From Lineus longissimus (lineage: Eukaryota > Nemertea > Pilidiophora > Heteronemertea > Lineidae), in NCBI RefSeq assembly GCF_910592395.1, contig NC_088316.1, positions 126,001 to 190,000 on the forward strand: a stretch of DNA of 64,000 nt. The letters are read 5' to 3'. Shown here piece after piece: positions 36,301 through 47,073 of the stretch (its first letter is position 1; the number at the start of each line of letters is the position of its first letter). The notes below the pieces were generated by a model, which was not told the DNA's origin, searched no databases, and saw nothing but the letters and a program-made list of their open reading frames with translations. A program made the translations under genes and the position numbers.

Positions 36301-39300
36301 TGAACCTCAATGGGTGGGTACGTAGTATATTGGATTCCAAATAGAGGGTCAGTTGGACCACATTGGCTGGGTCCATTGGACCACCAATTGAGGGTATCTT
36401 GATCACCTTGGGGTTAGAACAGTTGTTCATGTCCATGAGTTTTCAAATGTTGTTGCTGTAGTTATGGAAATTCAGGTTATTGAAAATCATCATAGAACTT
36501 ACACTGCCCTGTGAGCACTATGTACAGTCCGTCAGCAGGCAGCCCCTTCCTCAATATAACCCTATTCGGGGTGTACCTATCATAGAACGCGAGTTGGCAA
36601 ATCCTCTTTTGTGTGTCAAGGCTGTAGGATTTGAAGGATTCTGACACAAGCTTCAGGCATTTTATCACCTGCAAAACACGTGGAAACGGTTTAGGCACCG
36701 AAAGTCAATTCGCCGTGTTCATCATATGAAGAATATAGAATGAAGGTTGGCTCAAATCCTAAGCTTGGTGGCTTTTTACTCATGCGACATTACAAAGGAA
36801 GATGCACGAACGCTTGGTTCCACTATTGATCAAGATTGGTTACTTCTAACTCACAACACTTGGTTCTTTTGTTCAGTTTGAATATAAGGAAGAAACACTG
36901 AGGACAGATGCTCCATCACTGACTGTGCCTTTTTCTATATATCAGCCCCAAGAAATGAATTCGAACTTTTAATCAGACAATCATGTTATTTGGAAAACCA
37001 CCATCTGGTCACGTGGTATTTGTCCCATAGCAGAGAATTGCCAAATCGAAACCTAAAAATGATGAGACATCCTTTCACTGGTAACAGCTATCGCCCCAAT
37101 GAAAGATGGTCTCGGGAATCGTCGTGCCCATTCATTTTTAGTCGAAACCATGGGGTCTTGTCAAAATATCCAACATGGCGTTATATCTGTTACAATGCGT
37201 TTAAAGAATTCCGCCCCGAATGCACGAACGTTTTTGGACCGAACAAGCTGAATGGCCCAGATAGGCTATGAATCGTTTCTCAGCACGCGAAACATGAAAC
37301 AAGACGAGAAATGTCAATCAGAAGAAAGCGTCTATGATTGACCGATCCAATCGCAAAGCGTACAAATGTGGGTACAGAGTGAACTTACAGACGAGGAAAT
37401 ACAGATAATGAAGAAAGAAGGCTGTTTATTGGGTAAGTAGATTTCTTATTCATAGTCATTATTTTATCGAGACATCAATCAACGTACAATATAAATGCGA
37501 AATGAGATTTTCATTTTGTTATGTTTGACCGGAAAAGGCACTTATCACAGCAATAAGAGATGTATAATGTTCACCACGTGCATTGAGGGGGCCATCTTGA
37601 AATCCAATATGGCTGATAATTTACATCATTCATCGAGCATTTGATTGGCCACTCTTTATAACTAACAATGAACGTTGACCAGTTGACGTGATGAGTTTGG
37701 TTACCAAATGTTATGAATTGATTTGAAATTGATTGACATATACAATCAAAGGATTGAGGAATCCATACTGGCCTAGTAACGTGTACAATCAAAGAATGTG
37801 AAGGTAATCCGAACTCATGATAAATGTGTCCTTATTTGTGTAAAGAAACCGATGGTCATCTATCAAGACCAGTTGACGTATTTGATTAACCAAGATTGGA
37901 CGCTGATTGGAAATTATTTTTTAGTCAATTCTGATAATTAATCGGTGAACGGCTTGCTTTATCAAGGCATCTGAAAGTAGTTGGCAAATGAAGTTGATTC
38001 AGCTTCTGTCGAGTGACGGATGTGGCTAATCACGATTGCCAGGCGACAGTCAAATGTGGTTGATGCAAGGATCCGTTTTCATAACCAATGAATTCGGAAG
38101 GTGGGGACCTTTAGAAAAATCGCTCTTTTGGCAGAGGTTGGCTGATTGCGGTAGTATGTTGAATCCGTTTGAATTGGTTGCTTAGTCAACGGAGTATCTG
38201 AATAAATCAAGGTTGTATTGATGTTTGGATTTAGTCTGAAGGAATATTCGCCATTTTTCTCAGTTGAATTCAGTCTGAAGGAATGATTGCCAATTTGTGT
38301 TATAAACTGATTTGAAGTGGACATATACGTGTCATTAAACGTGGAGCCTATGTTTCAATATTGTCACAGATTTACTAGGATTATACAAAGCTAATCTGAG
38401 GATTATAAGAACTTTTTGCAGGACTCGGGAATGATAGGTTATTAGACACGCGTAATGCCTTAACCTCAAATCGATCATGCAGGTCAACAATTCATCACGT
38501 TTTAGGTCAGAACTATGGGATTTTTATGGCACACCCTGCACAGTAGAGTAGACTCTGGCTGTAAGAGTATGAAGTTAATCCGTCTATGGATTATCCCAAT
38601 CAAAATCAGCTGGAAAACTTTTTATCCCCAAATGATTTCCCTAAAGAAACGGATTAGGCCATTGACGTGCATAATTGCGAGACATGTAAAAAATGATATA
38701 CTTTCCTTTATCAAAGTGTATCTAGCTGTTTTTCAATGTTCACGAAGGTAGGCCTATAACTCAATACAAGGGGAAGTTTAATAGTTTGCTTCTAAACTTC
38801 TTCTTAGTAAATGAAAATGAAATGTAATACTCTAACCTCGTTAATTTCCTCATGACACCTCGTCCCCGGCGGTTTTGACATAATTGTTTTGACTTCCTCA
38901 GAAACCATTCCCTGAAAAGGCAGCAGTATTTACTTCCGGTATCTCGATGATGTTTCTGGGATATATAGTTGGCCAATAAATGGACAACTTGGGCGTTCAA
39001 TGTGGGTGGTAGTGAGGATGACACCCATGTTCGTCGCAATGAGTCACCACATGTAGAATTACACTAAAGCTGATCTCTATGAATAAATTCCGCAAGTGTT
39101 GCGTGGCTGTTGGCTCTTTGGTTGAGCCATGGGCCAGCTTGAAGCCATCTCTTTATGAAAAACCAACGCACCTCATTCCAAACATGTCACAGTTGTAGGC
39201 TTTCATATCACTCCGTCCAATCCATGTTTACTATTTCAGCTTTCTACCTCGACATGATGATTGAGTGACGTCAAATGGCCGAGGTGGCAGTGTACCGTCT

Positions 39301-41701
39301 CACAACCGTCGACATTACAAAGTAAGTCATTTTTAAACTACATTGAATCTCCGAAAAACGGTAAAGCGAAAGATTTTATTTTGTTGCGGAAACTACAGGG
39401 TGTACTCGGTAAACGAAACTCAAATGTTTGGAGGTCTGGATTCGATAAATAGAAATCTGTTGGCGGTAAATAAGTACCGTAGGTTTTCAATTTTCGAAAC
39501 ATTCGTTAACTAAATTGAATAAAAACATTAGAATGTTCGTTATATCAATCTATAATGACTTACTCCACTGCTATGCCCCCGACGAAATTCGTTCGCATCA
39601 AATGTGAGTTGTACGATCTTCTTGAGCTTTTCATCGGGAAAGAATGTGACGAATGGCCTGGGCCTTCCCTTCGACTGCGACACCTGGCCGGGGTCTATCG
39701 ACAGGAGACTGTCAACCAAAGAGTACCACTTCTCCTGCATCACGCTGTATGCCAGTAACCTTGGAAGGGCAAACACTGTTTAGTATATTTGCCGTGATTG
39801 GTAGGGACTTGCCTTAATCAGGAGGGTCGTCTCAAAGTTAGTGAAGCCTGGCAAGACATTTAGACGATATGTCAAGGTTTGAGCCCCCTTAGGCTCTTGC
39901 TCTGGTCAGGGTCTGTAGAGAGGAGACTGTCTACCAAAGGGGACCACTTCTCCTGCATCACAAACGATTTTTCTCAATGGAAGGACAAGGACAATTTTTG
40001 GAAGTAGTAAACATGATTTCCCAACGCACGTGCCTCACATCTTTCGATACTTGTCATCGTTAAAAGAGGATAACGTGATGTTGCTATTAGAGTTCAATGG
40101 GCGTTCAGTCCATATCAATAACTGGGTGGTCTTATCTAGAGTGTCACTCAAAAGATGATGATAAAGTGTGACTTACTCTCTGCAGACGTTACAGACTTTA
40201 ATGATCACAAAGACAGCGCGGGCTGCTCGCCGGAAGCGGACCAGAGGCTGAATAGATAAGAGGTGATTTAACAGCTAGCCGCATGGACCTTAATTCTCGC
40301 TTGGATTGTGAAGGCAGCTCCAGTGATCACATGAACCCCGAAGCTTACTCTGTATATGAGGTGATCTTCAATACAGTGGAACCCCGGTAACACGACCACT
40401 CATGGGACCGAGGTTGAATGGTCGCGTTACCAGGGTGGTCGCGTTAGCGAAGTTGAAAATCCGTGGACAAAATGCATGAGTAGGTTTTCCCGCCAAAATT
40501 GTTGAACTTATTCATAAGTTCAAAATTCTGAAAAAAATTTCAAAGCCGACATTTTTGGGCCTGATGATGTTTCTTCATTTTGAGCAGAAAAAAAGTGAAA
40601 AAAATAATTTGGTCTAAAGAATTTTTTTCATCTTTCTGGGTTGAATTTTTCATAAGTTCATAATTCTGAAAAATTTTCAAAGCAAAAGTTGTTTGTGACT
40701 GATGATGCTACTTCATTTTGAGCAGAAAGAAAAGTGAAAAAATTAGTTGGACTTGAAAAATATTTTTATCTGCAGCATGACAAATTTTCCGCAACCAATT
40801 TCTTAACAGAAATCATGGCAGCATTCGTCTTTTCAGTTCTCATCATGGTCTGGGTACTGGGGTGGTCGTCTTACCGGGGGCCATGTAATGGTAATTAGAG
40901 ACCATTGGGTACCGGTGATTGTTTGTCGTCGTAGCGGGGTGGTCGCCGACCGGGGTTCCACTGTACGTGATAACAATCCGATCCTTTTGAACTACCGAGC
41001 TGGTAACTGGTATGAGGTATATACTGAAAAGGTGCACGCCTATATACAGCTGACAAAGTAAAGACATCTGCCTGAATCTCATTGCTTGGCAGTCGCTTCG
41101 ACGGTCTAAGCGAGATTCAGTGGGCCAGGAATATCTCCGCGAAACGCTTCTCGTTTCTAATTAAAGAAGATTACTTCATCAACAATGAAACGGATTAACT
41201 TCATGATACCCTCACCTTGACTTGACTTTGCTTCCACTTCGACTCCTGCACGTCCTTCACCAAATGCTTCATCTTCTGAAGGTCAACCTGGATATTGATA
41301 CTTTCCCTCGCCTCTTTTGTAACAGCAGTCATTGCCACCTTTTTCAACACATGTTTCTTGGTTGCTTTCGTCGATTGCCGCCTCCGTGCCTTGCTCTTAT
41401 CTAGCAGCCCGCTGACAGCATCATCGGCTTGTGCGCGCGAGCAATGATACTCGCATCTCGCGCCCATTTTCAAGGCGCCACGGTTCAGACGGTCCAACTC
41501 CAACGCGTCCTTGACCATCGTCTGGAACTTGATCTTCTGCGAGCGCAGTTTCATATTTTGAAAGAATTCGTTGGCATTTGCTCTCACTCTCATTAGTTCA
41601 TAGACGTCCTCAGGCATCATGGATCGCCGGACCCGCGGCCGGTGACCGCTAAGCATGTCGATATTCTTCCTGTCGTTCTCGCTAAGCAATGCTGCGGCCA
41701 T
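30343..41701 (-). CDS. CNBD2-like cyclic-nucleotide-binding protein, 15 exons, complete
   Basis: Exons (minus): 41701-41216, 40247-40177, 39744-39564, 38911-38837, 36668-36503, 35800-35739, 35331-35248, 34963-34899, 34384-34307, 32836-32776, 32546-32402, 32020-31371, 31168-31118, 30772-30683, 30507-30343. All junctions are GT..AG and phase-consistent; 2430 nt, 809 aa, stop TGA. Residues 1-162 are basic and lysine-rich; exon 2 has FRRAARAVFVIIK. Residues about 273-396 form a cNMP domain with an intact cassette (FGEYDLICGCTRRTTV; Glu348, Arg357), so cAMP/cGMP binding is likely. A second cNMP domain (about 398-755) has IYIIKSGEARVLK, but its cassette is degenerate and a roughly 200-residue Ser/Thr/Pro/Glu insertion interrupts it. 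Vertebrate CNBD2 is a cAMP-binding sperm protein; a similar role is inferred only. The start has a good context (AAGATGG). Confidence 0.85.
31371..32020 (-). CDS. Exon 12 of the CNBD2-like gene (Ser/Thr/Pro-rich insertion)
   Basis: 650-nt exon, the longest of the gene. It encodes residues about 492-708: a low-complexity stretch with repeated THPLTDEKLTTPIHPLT-like segments, an acidic IEEEEDIAEEG run and basic RRRLSRRPS sites resembling kinase targets. It ends in LQIETLHAGSVF, which re-enters the cNMP fold. Such a loop inside the beta-roll suggests a regulatory or flexible insertion. Confidence 0.75.
32672..32760 (+). mobile_element. Internally deleted pogo/Tigger-like MITE fragment
   Basis: CAGTGGGACCGAGGTTGAATGG joins the terminal CAGTGG directly to the GGACCGAGGTTGAATGGTCGC block of the full element at 40374, having lost about 25 bp. 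It ends at GATTAAGTTTT. Located in intron 10 of the CNBD2-like gene. Confidence 0.65.
32848..34159. repeat. 54-bp minisatellite, about 24 copies, in intron 9
   Basis: Unit ACAGAGAAACAGTCTATACAAG and onward, period 54 bp. It starts 12 bp from the acceptor of exon 10 and fills most of the intron. Because 54 is a multiple of three it is open on both strands (419 and 199 codons), but these frames are not genes. Variants CACGG (about 33389, 33551, 33713, 33875) and TTTGCATATCCC (33588, 33750) recur every 162 bp, revealing a three-unit higher-order repeat. Confidence 0.93.
34500..34780 (-). repeat. Possible tRNA-derived SINE pieces, reverse orientation, two copies
   Basis: Two related blocks contain ACTTGAG...GTGGA...AGACC..GGATTGAACCTACG and the corresponding TGGATCGAACCTACACC. 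GGATTGAACC is the reverse complement of a B-box-like GGTTCAATCC. No A box is clear, so this is tentative. Lies in intron 8. Confidence 0.3.
35972..36171. repeat. 50-bp minisatellite, 4 copies, in intron 5
   Basis: Unit GGGTGGGTACGTTGGAGGGT and onward, exact 50-bp period at 35972, 36022, 36072 and 36122. A single relic TGGGTGGGTACGTAG sits at about 36309. Confidence 0.95.
39266..39273. promoter_or_regulatory. Perfect CRE palindrome in intron 3
   Basis: TGACGTCA, the consensus CREB/ATF site, lies in intron 3 of the CNBD2-like gene just 5' of a plus-strand ATGGCCGAGGTGG that reaches a GTAAGT donor after 46 bases. Occurrence could be chance; the same octamer also occurs in intron 2 of both PAN genes (about 10338 and 16811). 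Confidence 0.25.
39903..39961 (-). pseudogene. Duplicated fragment of exon 3 of the CNBD2-like gene
   Basis: 58-59 bp (TGGTCAGGGTCTGTAGAGAGG to CTCCTGCATCA) match 39685-39742 inside exon 3 with a few differences, 218 bp upstream in the gene's direction, within intron 2. It would read as ...QEKWSPLVDSLLSTDPDQ. It lacks the exon's 3' two-thirds and its own donor, so it is a pseudo-exon. Confidence 0.7.
40374..40963. mobile_element. Complete pogo/Tigger-like MITE (590 bp)
   Basis: Terminal inverted repeats CAGTGGAACCCCGGT (40374) and ACCGGGGTTCCACTG (ending 40963) are flanked by TA on both sides, the target-site signature of Tc1/mariner-pogo elements. Sub-terminal GGTCGCGTTAC/GTAGCGGGGTGGTCGC blocks are also inverted. 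The interior holds two units of the T-rich repeat with TTCATTTTGAGCAGAAA. No transposase, so non-autonomous. In intron 1 of the CNBD2-like gene. Confidence 0.85.
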
Positions 41702-44342
41702 CTTAAAAAGTTCGTGTTCGTGAAATAAAAGTATTACGACAGGTGACTATAGGTTATCCTCAAAGTTGCATCCACGTCAGATGTGGCAGTTTCAATACTG
41801 GCCATCTAATAGTTACTAGTCGCCGCCAAAGAAAAACGGGATTCTGCCCGTCTTGGAGAAGGTCCGGAATACTTTAGTAGTTAGTAGTGTTCGATACAAG
41901 ATATCTTATAACTACATGTAAGTCCAACACGAACTCCGAAATAGCCAAACACACGAATTCATCCAACACTTAACTTGATAACATGAAACTTTTGAACCAT
42001 AAGTTGAATAATATTCCTCCGTATTATAATGATTCTGTCCTTCCAGTATTCTTTATATGTTAACAATGAGAGTGAGGAAATATATGCTCGATCTCAATAT
42101 TAAAGTTGATGAAATCGCAATCAGAACTATTAACGGCTACTCCAGTTGGTCTGATTTGTCCCTTCGTCAACACGAACTCAACTACAGAGCCTAAGAATCT
42201 ACCCCTCTGTCCCTCTGGTTGTTCTAACGGTGCATGCTTCGTGTTATGTAATAGGCCTAGCCAGCTTTAAGCGATTAGGGAGCAATCCTTCATGGACTAG
42301 GCCTGAATTGGCTGTTGTCGTTAAACCTGTCAATAGTTTACATACATTGAATAATGTAAAATAAATGCCTGAAGTAACTTGCTATGGTGAATTTGGTAAT
42401 TAAAATTAGGCCCATTCGTTTGCGACTGCCAAGGAGTTTGATCTCAAAACTAATCTGAGTTAGGCTATTTTCCTATGTAAATTTACAACGACTGTTTCAC
42501 AATGGCTTAGGGAGCTTGGGTATGCCATGGGTCAACATATTTCTTTTCGACAAACACATTAATTTTAAGGCGGTATTTGTTCGATTAAATGAAATTAATG
42601 TTGACGGCAAAGCCCGGTTGTTCATACGCGATATCGCTCATGTATAACTATGTCATTTTGGTTGTCGTATTCGCCGTTAATGTGGGAAATACCTGCTGGT
42701 AGTCTATTATATCTGAGGACGTTTGAAACGAGGCTATAACTGGTCGTTCAAAACATGGCGGACGGGCGTTAGGGGCTTTATGTATGCATGTCAACTTTAA
42801 AGCAGAACTGGTCGTCATAAACACCTGAGTGCTAGTCGTTCCTACTCAGTAAACAGAACTTGGCCCCGATTGGCAGTAGTGTTGAAGGAAACCTCTAATC
42901 AAATCTGGGTGCTTGCCTCAAGAAACTCGAGACAGAAACTTACACATGTATAACGTACAAACATGATGCAAGTATAAGCATCCACCGCAGTTTAACTTTA
43001 ATGGAAACCGAAGGGATCACTCAATGATTGTTCACCATTCAATATGTCAGGTTTCCTTTGAAGAGAAAGTAAAGCTTTATTGTTGATGTTAGACTTCAAG
43101 TATATTGAGCTTGTCGTTATCGGGTCAGAAGATCAGAACACTTGTAACTGTCAATGATAAGTTAAATCTTCATTAAAGCTTCGTTCCCAACACTGAGAAA
43201 CAGCCCCCAATGATATCTGATCCAACTAAAATAATGCCACTAGATGTTAAAAGTAAGAATAGTCTATTTCTAGAGGCGAAATATTTCATTTTCTCAGCTG
43301 TAGTCACCGTTCCCAGACACAACATTATTCCATCAAGCGTCTAATCATGCTTGTCGTATTCACAGTTCATCAAGTAAATGGGAAGGGGTAACGGGTGATT
43401 GCATAAGCTGTCACCCCTTCTATTTACCTCAACAACACCAAAGGTAGTTAACGCGATTAGTTTTGCATGAGCAAAAACGTGAACAAAAGAAAAATTGAGC
43501 TTTGAATAGGCACCGTGGTGTACGTAATGACTTCATAAAACACACACATTACCAATTGATGTTGTTAACCTCTCGACAGTTTTACAAATTCATCCCAACG
43601 GTCAAGATAGACCAGGCTGCACGAAACATTTGAACCTCAACTGACGTTACAAATCCGAAAGTGCTACCGGCCTGGTTTGCTTTAAGGGTTCTATTCACCT
43701 AAATCACAGACTTTCACTCTCAGCCCCCCACCGCGCCTGGGGCTTCTCCCTATCGATCCAGCGCCATCGGGCCGACAAAACAACTTGTCAACATTCTTAC
43801 AATCACTCACGTCAATCTCAAATCACTTCTGTCAAGACCGATAAACCAACACATATCTCCACAGACACGCTGGAGTGACTTTCAATGCTTCCCCACCAAG
43901 ACAGTCTGCTCCATTTTATCGCTACTAAAATGACTCGTAGCGGTCTATTTATCTTACGTGCTTTTAAAGAAAAAGTAGCACTTTCTCGTTTTTGCTGAGT
44001 TGGTGGGGCTACCAACGCATCAGTGCGGCTATTCAGCTATATCCTTCAGGAACCTCTGTCTGTTTTTAACAGTTTAGAAATGCCAAATTCGCCCTTTTGC
44101 GATGTGATGTCCCCTGAATTCGAATCCCAGCTCACCCACGGAGTATACCATAACCACCTCACATGTTGTATGTGTTAATCAGCCCTCAACAGTTCTTCGT
44201 GGTTATCATTTGAAACACGAAGTGAAGTTTTTTTACATTTACTGTAAATTAGCGCTCATAATATAGGCCCTTGGAGCTCCAAAATGAAAGAAAGCGTTTG
44301 TAGTGGTGGCATCATTCCTCCTAGCCCGGACTAGAGGGAAAT
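41702..44342. other. Divergent intergenic region, proximal part
   Basis: Separates the start of the minus-strand CNBD2-like gene (41701) from the first plus-strand exon (45407). Presumably carries both promoters. No clear TATA box, CpG-rich block or repeat was identified. Confidence 0.45.
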
Positions 44343-44413
44343 TCCCTTTAGCTCAGTCGGTAGAGTGATGGCCTTATATGCGAGAGGCCCCGGGTTCAAT
44401 CCCCGGTTGGACC
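44343..44413 (+). mobile_element. tRNA-like sequence, SINE head or tRNA pseudogene
   Basis: TTTAGCTCAGTCGGTAGAG is a good A box/D-arm and CCGGGTTCAATCCCCGG a perfect T-arm with B box. However, the 5' and 3' acceptor strands (TTCCCTT and TTGGACC) do not pair and the anticodon stem is weak. It is therefore not a working tRNA gene; a SINE head or dead tRNA is likeliest. Confidence 0.5.
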
Positions 44414-45406
44414 TTGATGTTTTTCCTCTGTTACACGTTAATGAAATTAAGATATTTTCTTTCAACCAAACTGATTGATCGCATTAATGGTAAACTTTGA
44501 CTGATGTTATTTCATTTTACTGCGAGTTCCATTAACCATTATAACATCTCATGCCTCAGGCCATTCTCCAAACAGACATACTGCGAGGAGTATGTCTTCA
44601 GATGTACGGCGAATAGATTCATAGTGCCTGTTGCAGATGTAGTTTCCATTTTTGTTTGTGCGTCGTCAAAACGTAAACAAAGCAACCAATTCCCTCTGCG
44701 CCATCGACGCAAACTATCTTTAAAAGTGACCAAGCCATGTTATTCTAGCCGTGTCCCGTTTATCCCCTGAGGAACCACACGGTTTTATGTGTAACTATTT
44801 GACAAGGCAAACAAAAGTACCTTAACATGGATGATTGGCTGATGTCTTCAGTAACTGTGTAAATCATACACGCCGATATGCATTGAGAATATCATAAGCA
44901 GTGGCGTTTTTTCAATGTGAACTTGAGAAAGTGAATTCGGTTTCTATTTCTGCGATCTTATTCAAATAAAGGAATTTAGTTTGGCAATTACAAGGATTCA
45001 CAATTTGGGAAGTTCAAGGATGTGAAAGTTTTAGATCATCGTATTAGGATACGGATGTTTAAAACATCAGAACTTATTTCAATGGAGTCGGATGTGGTTA
45101 CTCTAAACGGAAAATACTTGTCTCTTGTTAAAACATGTTGATCTGAGATAATTGATAAGTTTGAATGTTTCCAAGGTCAGTTCAGGTTAGATATTCATCA
45201 ACGGGGTTAGGGTAGAGGACTTGAAGGGAACTCAACGTATGTTACGGATAAGGTATTTCTAAACCTTGGCCACATTCTAAACCTGTATTGACGTAATTGG
45301 GATCTGACTATTTACAACGTTACTAATGTTGACTTTTAAAGTAATGGTCTAATTAAATGTGATTTCATGACAGTTTAACTGTAAGGTGCCGCATTGCTCG
45401 TCAAGC
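44414..45406. other. Upstream flank of the plus-strand CNBD2-like locus
   Basis: No repeat or gene recognised; an 88-codon frame (44504-44770) has no domain. Confidence 0.4.
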
Positions 45407-46227
45407 ATGGCCACAACGAGTGAAGGAATAGACCTGTCGCCCCTACCGGAAGAAGGGTCCGACTTGTCATCCATATCCAGTGATGATGATTTTGGCCCCG
45501 GTGGCCTGACACCTATAGAAGAAGAAGGCACAGAGACTCCAAAGGAATATTTCCATGCGTTCGGCATCAACGATTTGAAAGCTGATACTTCGGGACAGCA
45601 AAGGAGAGTCGTGTCTCCTTTTCCGACGTATGAGGACCCTCCTGCAGAGGGGATCGACTTGGGCAGCCGTGAACCATCCACATATGTTGTGATCAGTAGA
45701 CCCAGTTCTCCGCTCCCGAACGGTGTTCCTCAGGAGAGAGACTGGAGCACCCCAGCAGGCAGAGATTCTGACCCGGAGAGGACTCACAATGACAATATGA
45801 TTTATCTAGACAATGGGCTTGCTCATGATACTGGTGGAACTGTAAATATCAAAACGGACCGTCCACATGCCAAAGACACTGTGTCAGTGAACGACAGTAA
45901 GAGTAGCCAAACAAGCAAGTTGGTTGAGCTCGGTGAGTCTGGGTCCACCGCAGCTCAAGCCGTGCCTTCCTCGGGACCCATCCACTTGGAGCTACGGACC
46001 CCGGATGACTCGACCCGGCTCGGGACCCCGGGCCCGGAGAGTTTCAGGAGCGCTTCAGGAGCAAGTGAAGATACTGAAAGGGTCCGGAACCCAATGATCA
46101 TGGCCAACATTGGCGTGATGAATTTGGATGAGGACGTGGTGATTAATTTGAGTAATACTCTCACGTTGCCGGGATTGAAGCAAGGACCACACTTCATGGT
46201 CGGCTCTGGCCGTCCCACATCAACGGA
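45407..46227 (+). CDS. First exon A of the plus-strand CNBD2-like locus (disordered N-terminus)
   Basis: 821-nt exon starting ATG in good context (AAGCATGG) and ending at a strong donor (ACGGA|GTAAGT) in phase 2; 273 codons. The product is acidic and Ser/Pro/Gly-rich (MATTSEGIDLSPLPEEGSD..., GGLTPIEEEGTETP, SGPIHLELRTPDDSTRLG), predicted disordered, with no domain. Its phase fits the acceptor at 53906. The next 6 kb is mostly intronic satellite. An in-frame GTG upstream (45386) is not a credible eukaryotic start. Confidence 0.6.
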
Positions 46228-47073
46228 GTAAGTATACGATCAGTCTTCGAGCCTACCCTCATCTTAAAGGGCAGTCTGTGCAACCTTTGATAGCACCTTA
46301 TGGGGTGTTGTTAGTCTCGCACTCCAAGTTCAGCTTTGGTTCCCCCGCGGTTCAGCACATGGAAAGTATATCTAAAATGCTTCCATAGCTTCCACTCGAT
46401 GTGTACTATACGCTGACTGCAGAGTCGCTTTCGGTTGTACACTCGGGGTGTGGGTCTGCAGATCACGAGCAATCCAGAGTGTTCTGCGTCGGCTTAACTC
46501 AGAAAGGTTTATTTGACCCGTCAGCTTTTAACTTGAGAAGCGTTGCATATGGATGGTCCATTAGTTTCAGTCGGTCGAAGATTTACTCAGTTTTATAAAA
46601 TTTTCCAGGCAAGACCTGATCTTATCGCCAAAGATTGCTTTATTGTGCCAATTATTCCATTTGCACTCACCAATCATACGAGACGACTGTTTTGAGCCGT
46701 TATGACCATGTACATCGTATAAATATGACCAGCGTTACCTTAAAAGAGGTAATAGAGTGGTTTCACGAGACGTCATCACCTGCAATGGGTAGCTGAAGGC
46801 CAGCCCAAATGACCATGGTGGCATTTGATTGTTCTGCCCTCCAACATGATAGATTCCAAACAAAGAATGTAACAATTATCTTATAAATCTTGTTCGCACA
46901 CAATACGATGTTAGCTAAGAATCTTATAGAAATCTTTATTCTACCTTGCTCTGTCTACTTTCTTATCTCGCCGTGTCTGGAAGATAGGAGAGCCATTTAG
47001 ACTTTACACATCGCAAGTAAATCTTGCGTCAAATATTCACCATGCAACTTTCAAATGCAAGTTGAATCCTAAT
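46228..47073. other. Intron/intergenic, nothing recognised
   Basis: Lies between exon A and the satellite; no further feature supported. Confidence 0.4.

Noticed and set aside
44343-44413. Functional tRNA gene
   Set aside because: Acceptor strands do not pair and the anticodon arm is poor.
45386-45406. Upstream GTG start for exon A
   Set aside because: Non-ATG start is unlikely in a eukaryote; the ATG at 45407 has a good context.
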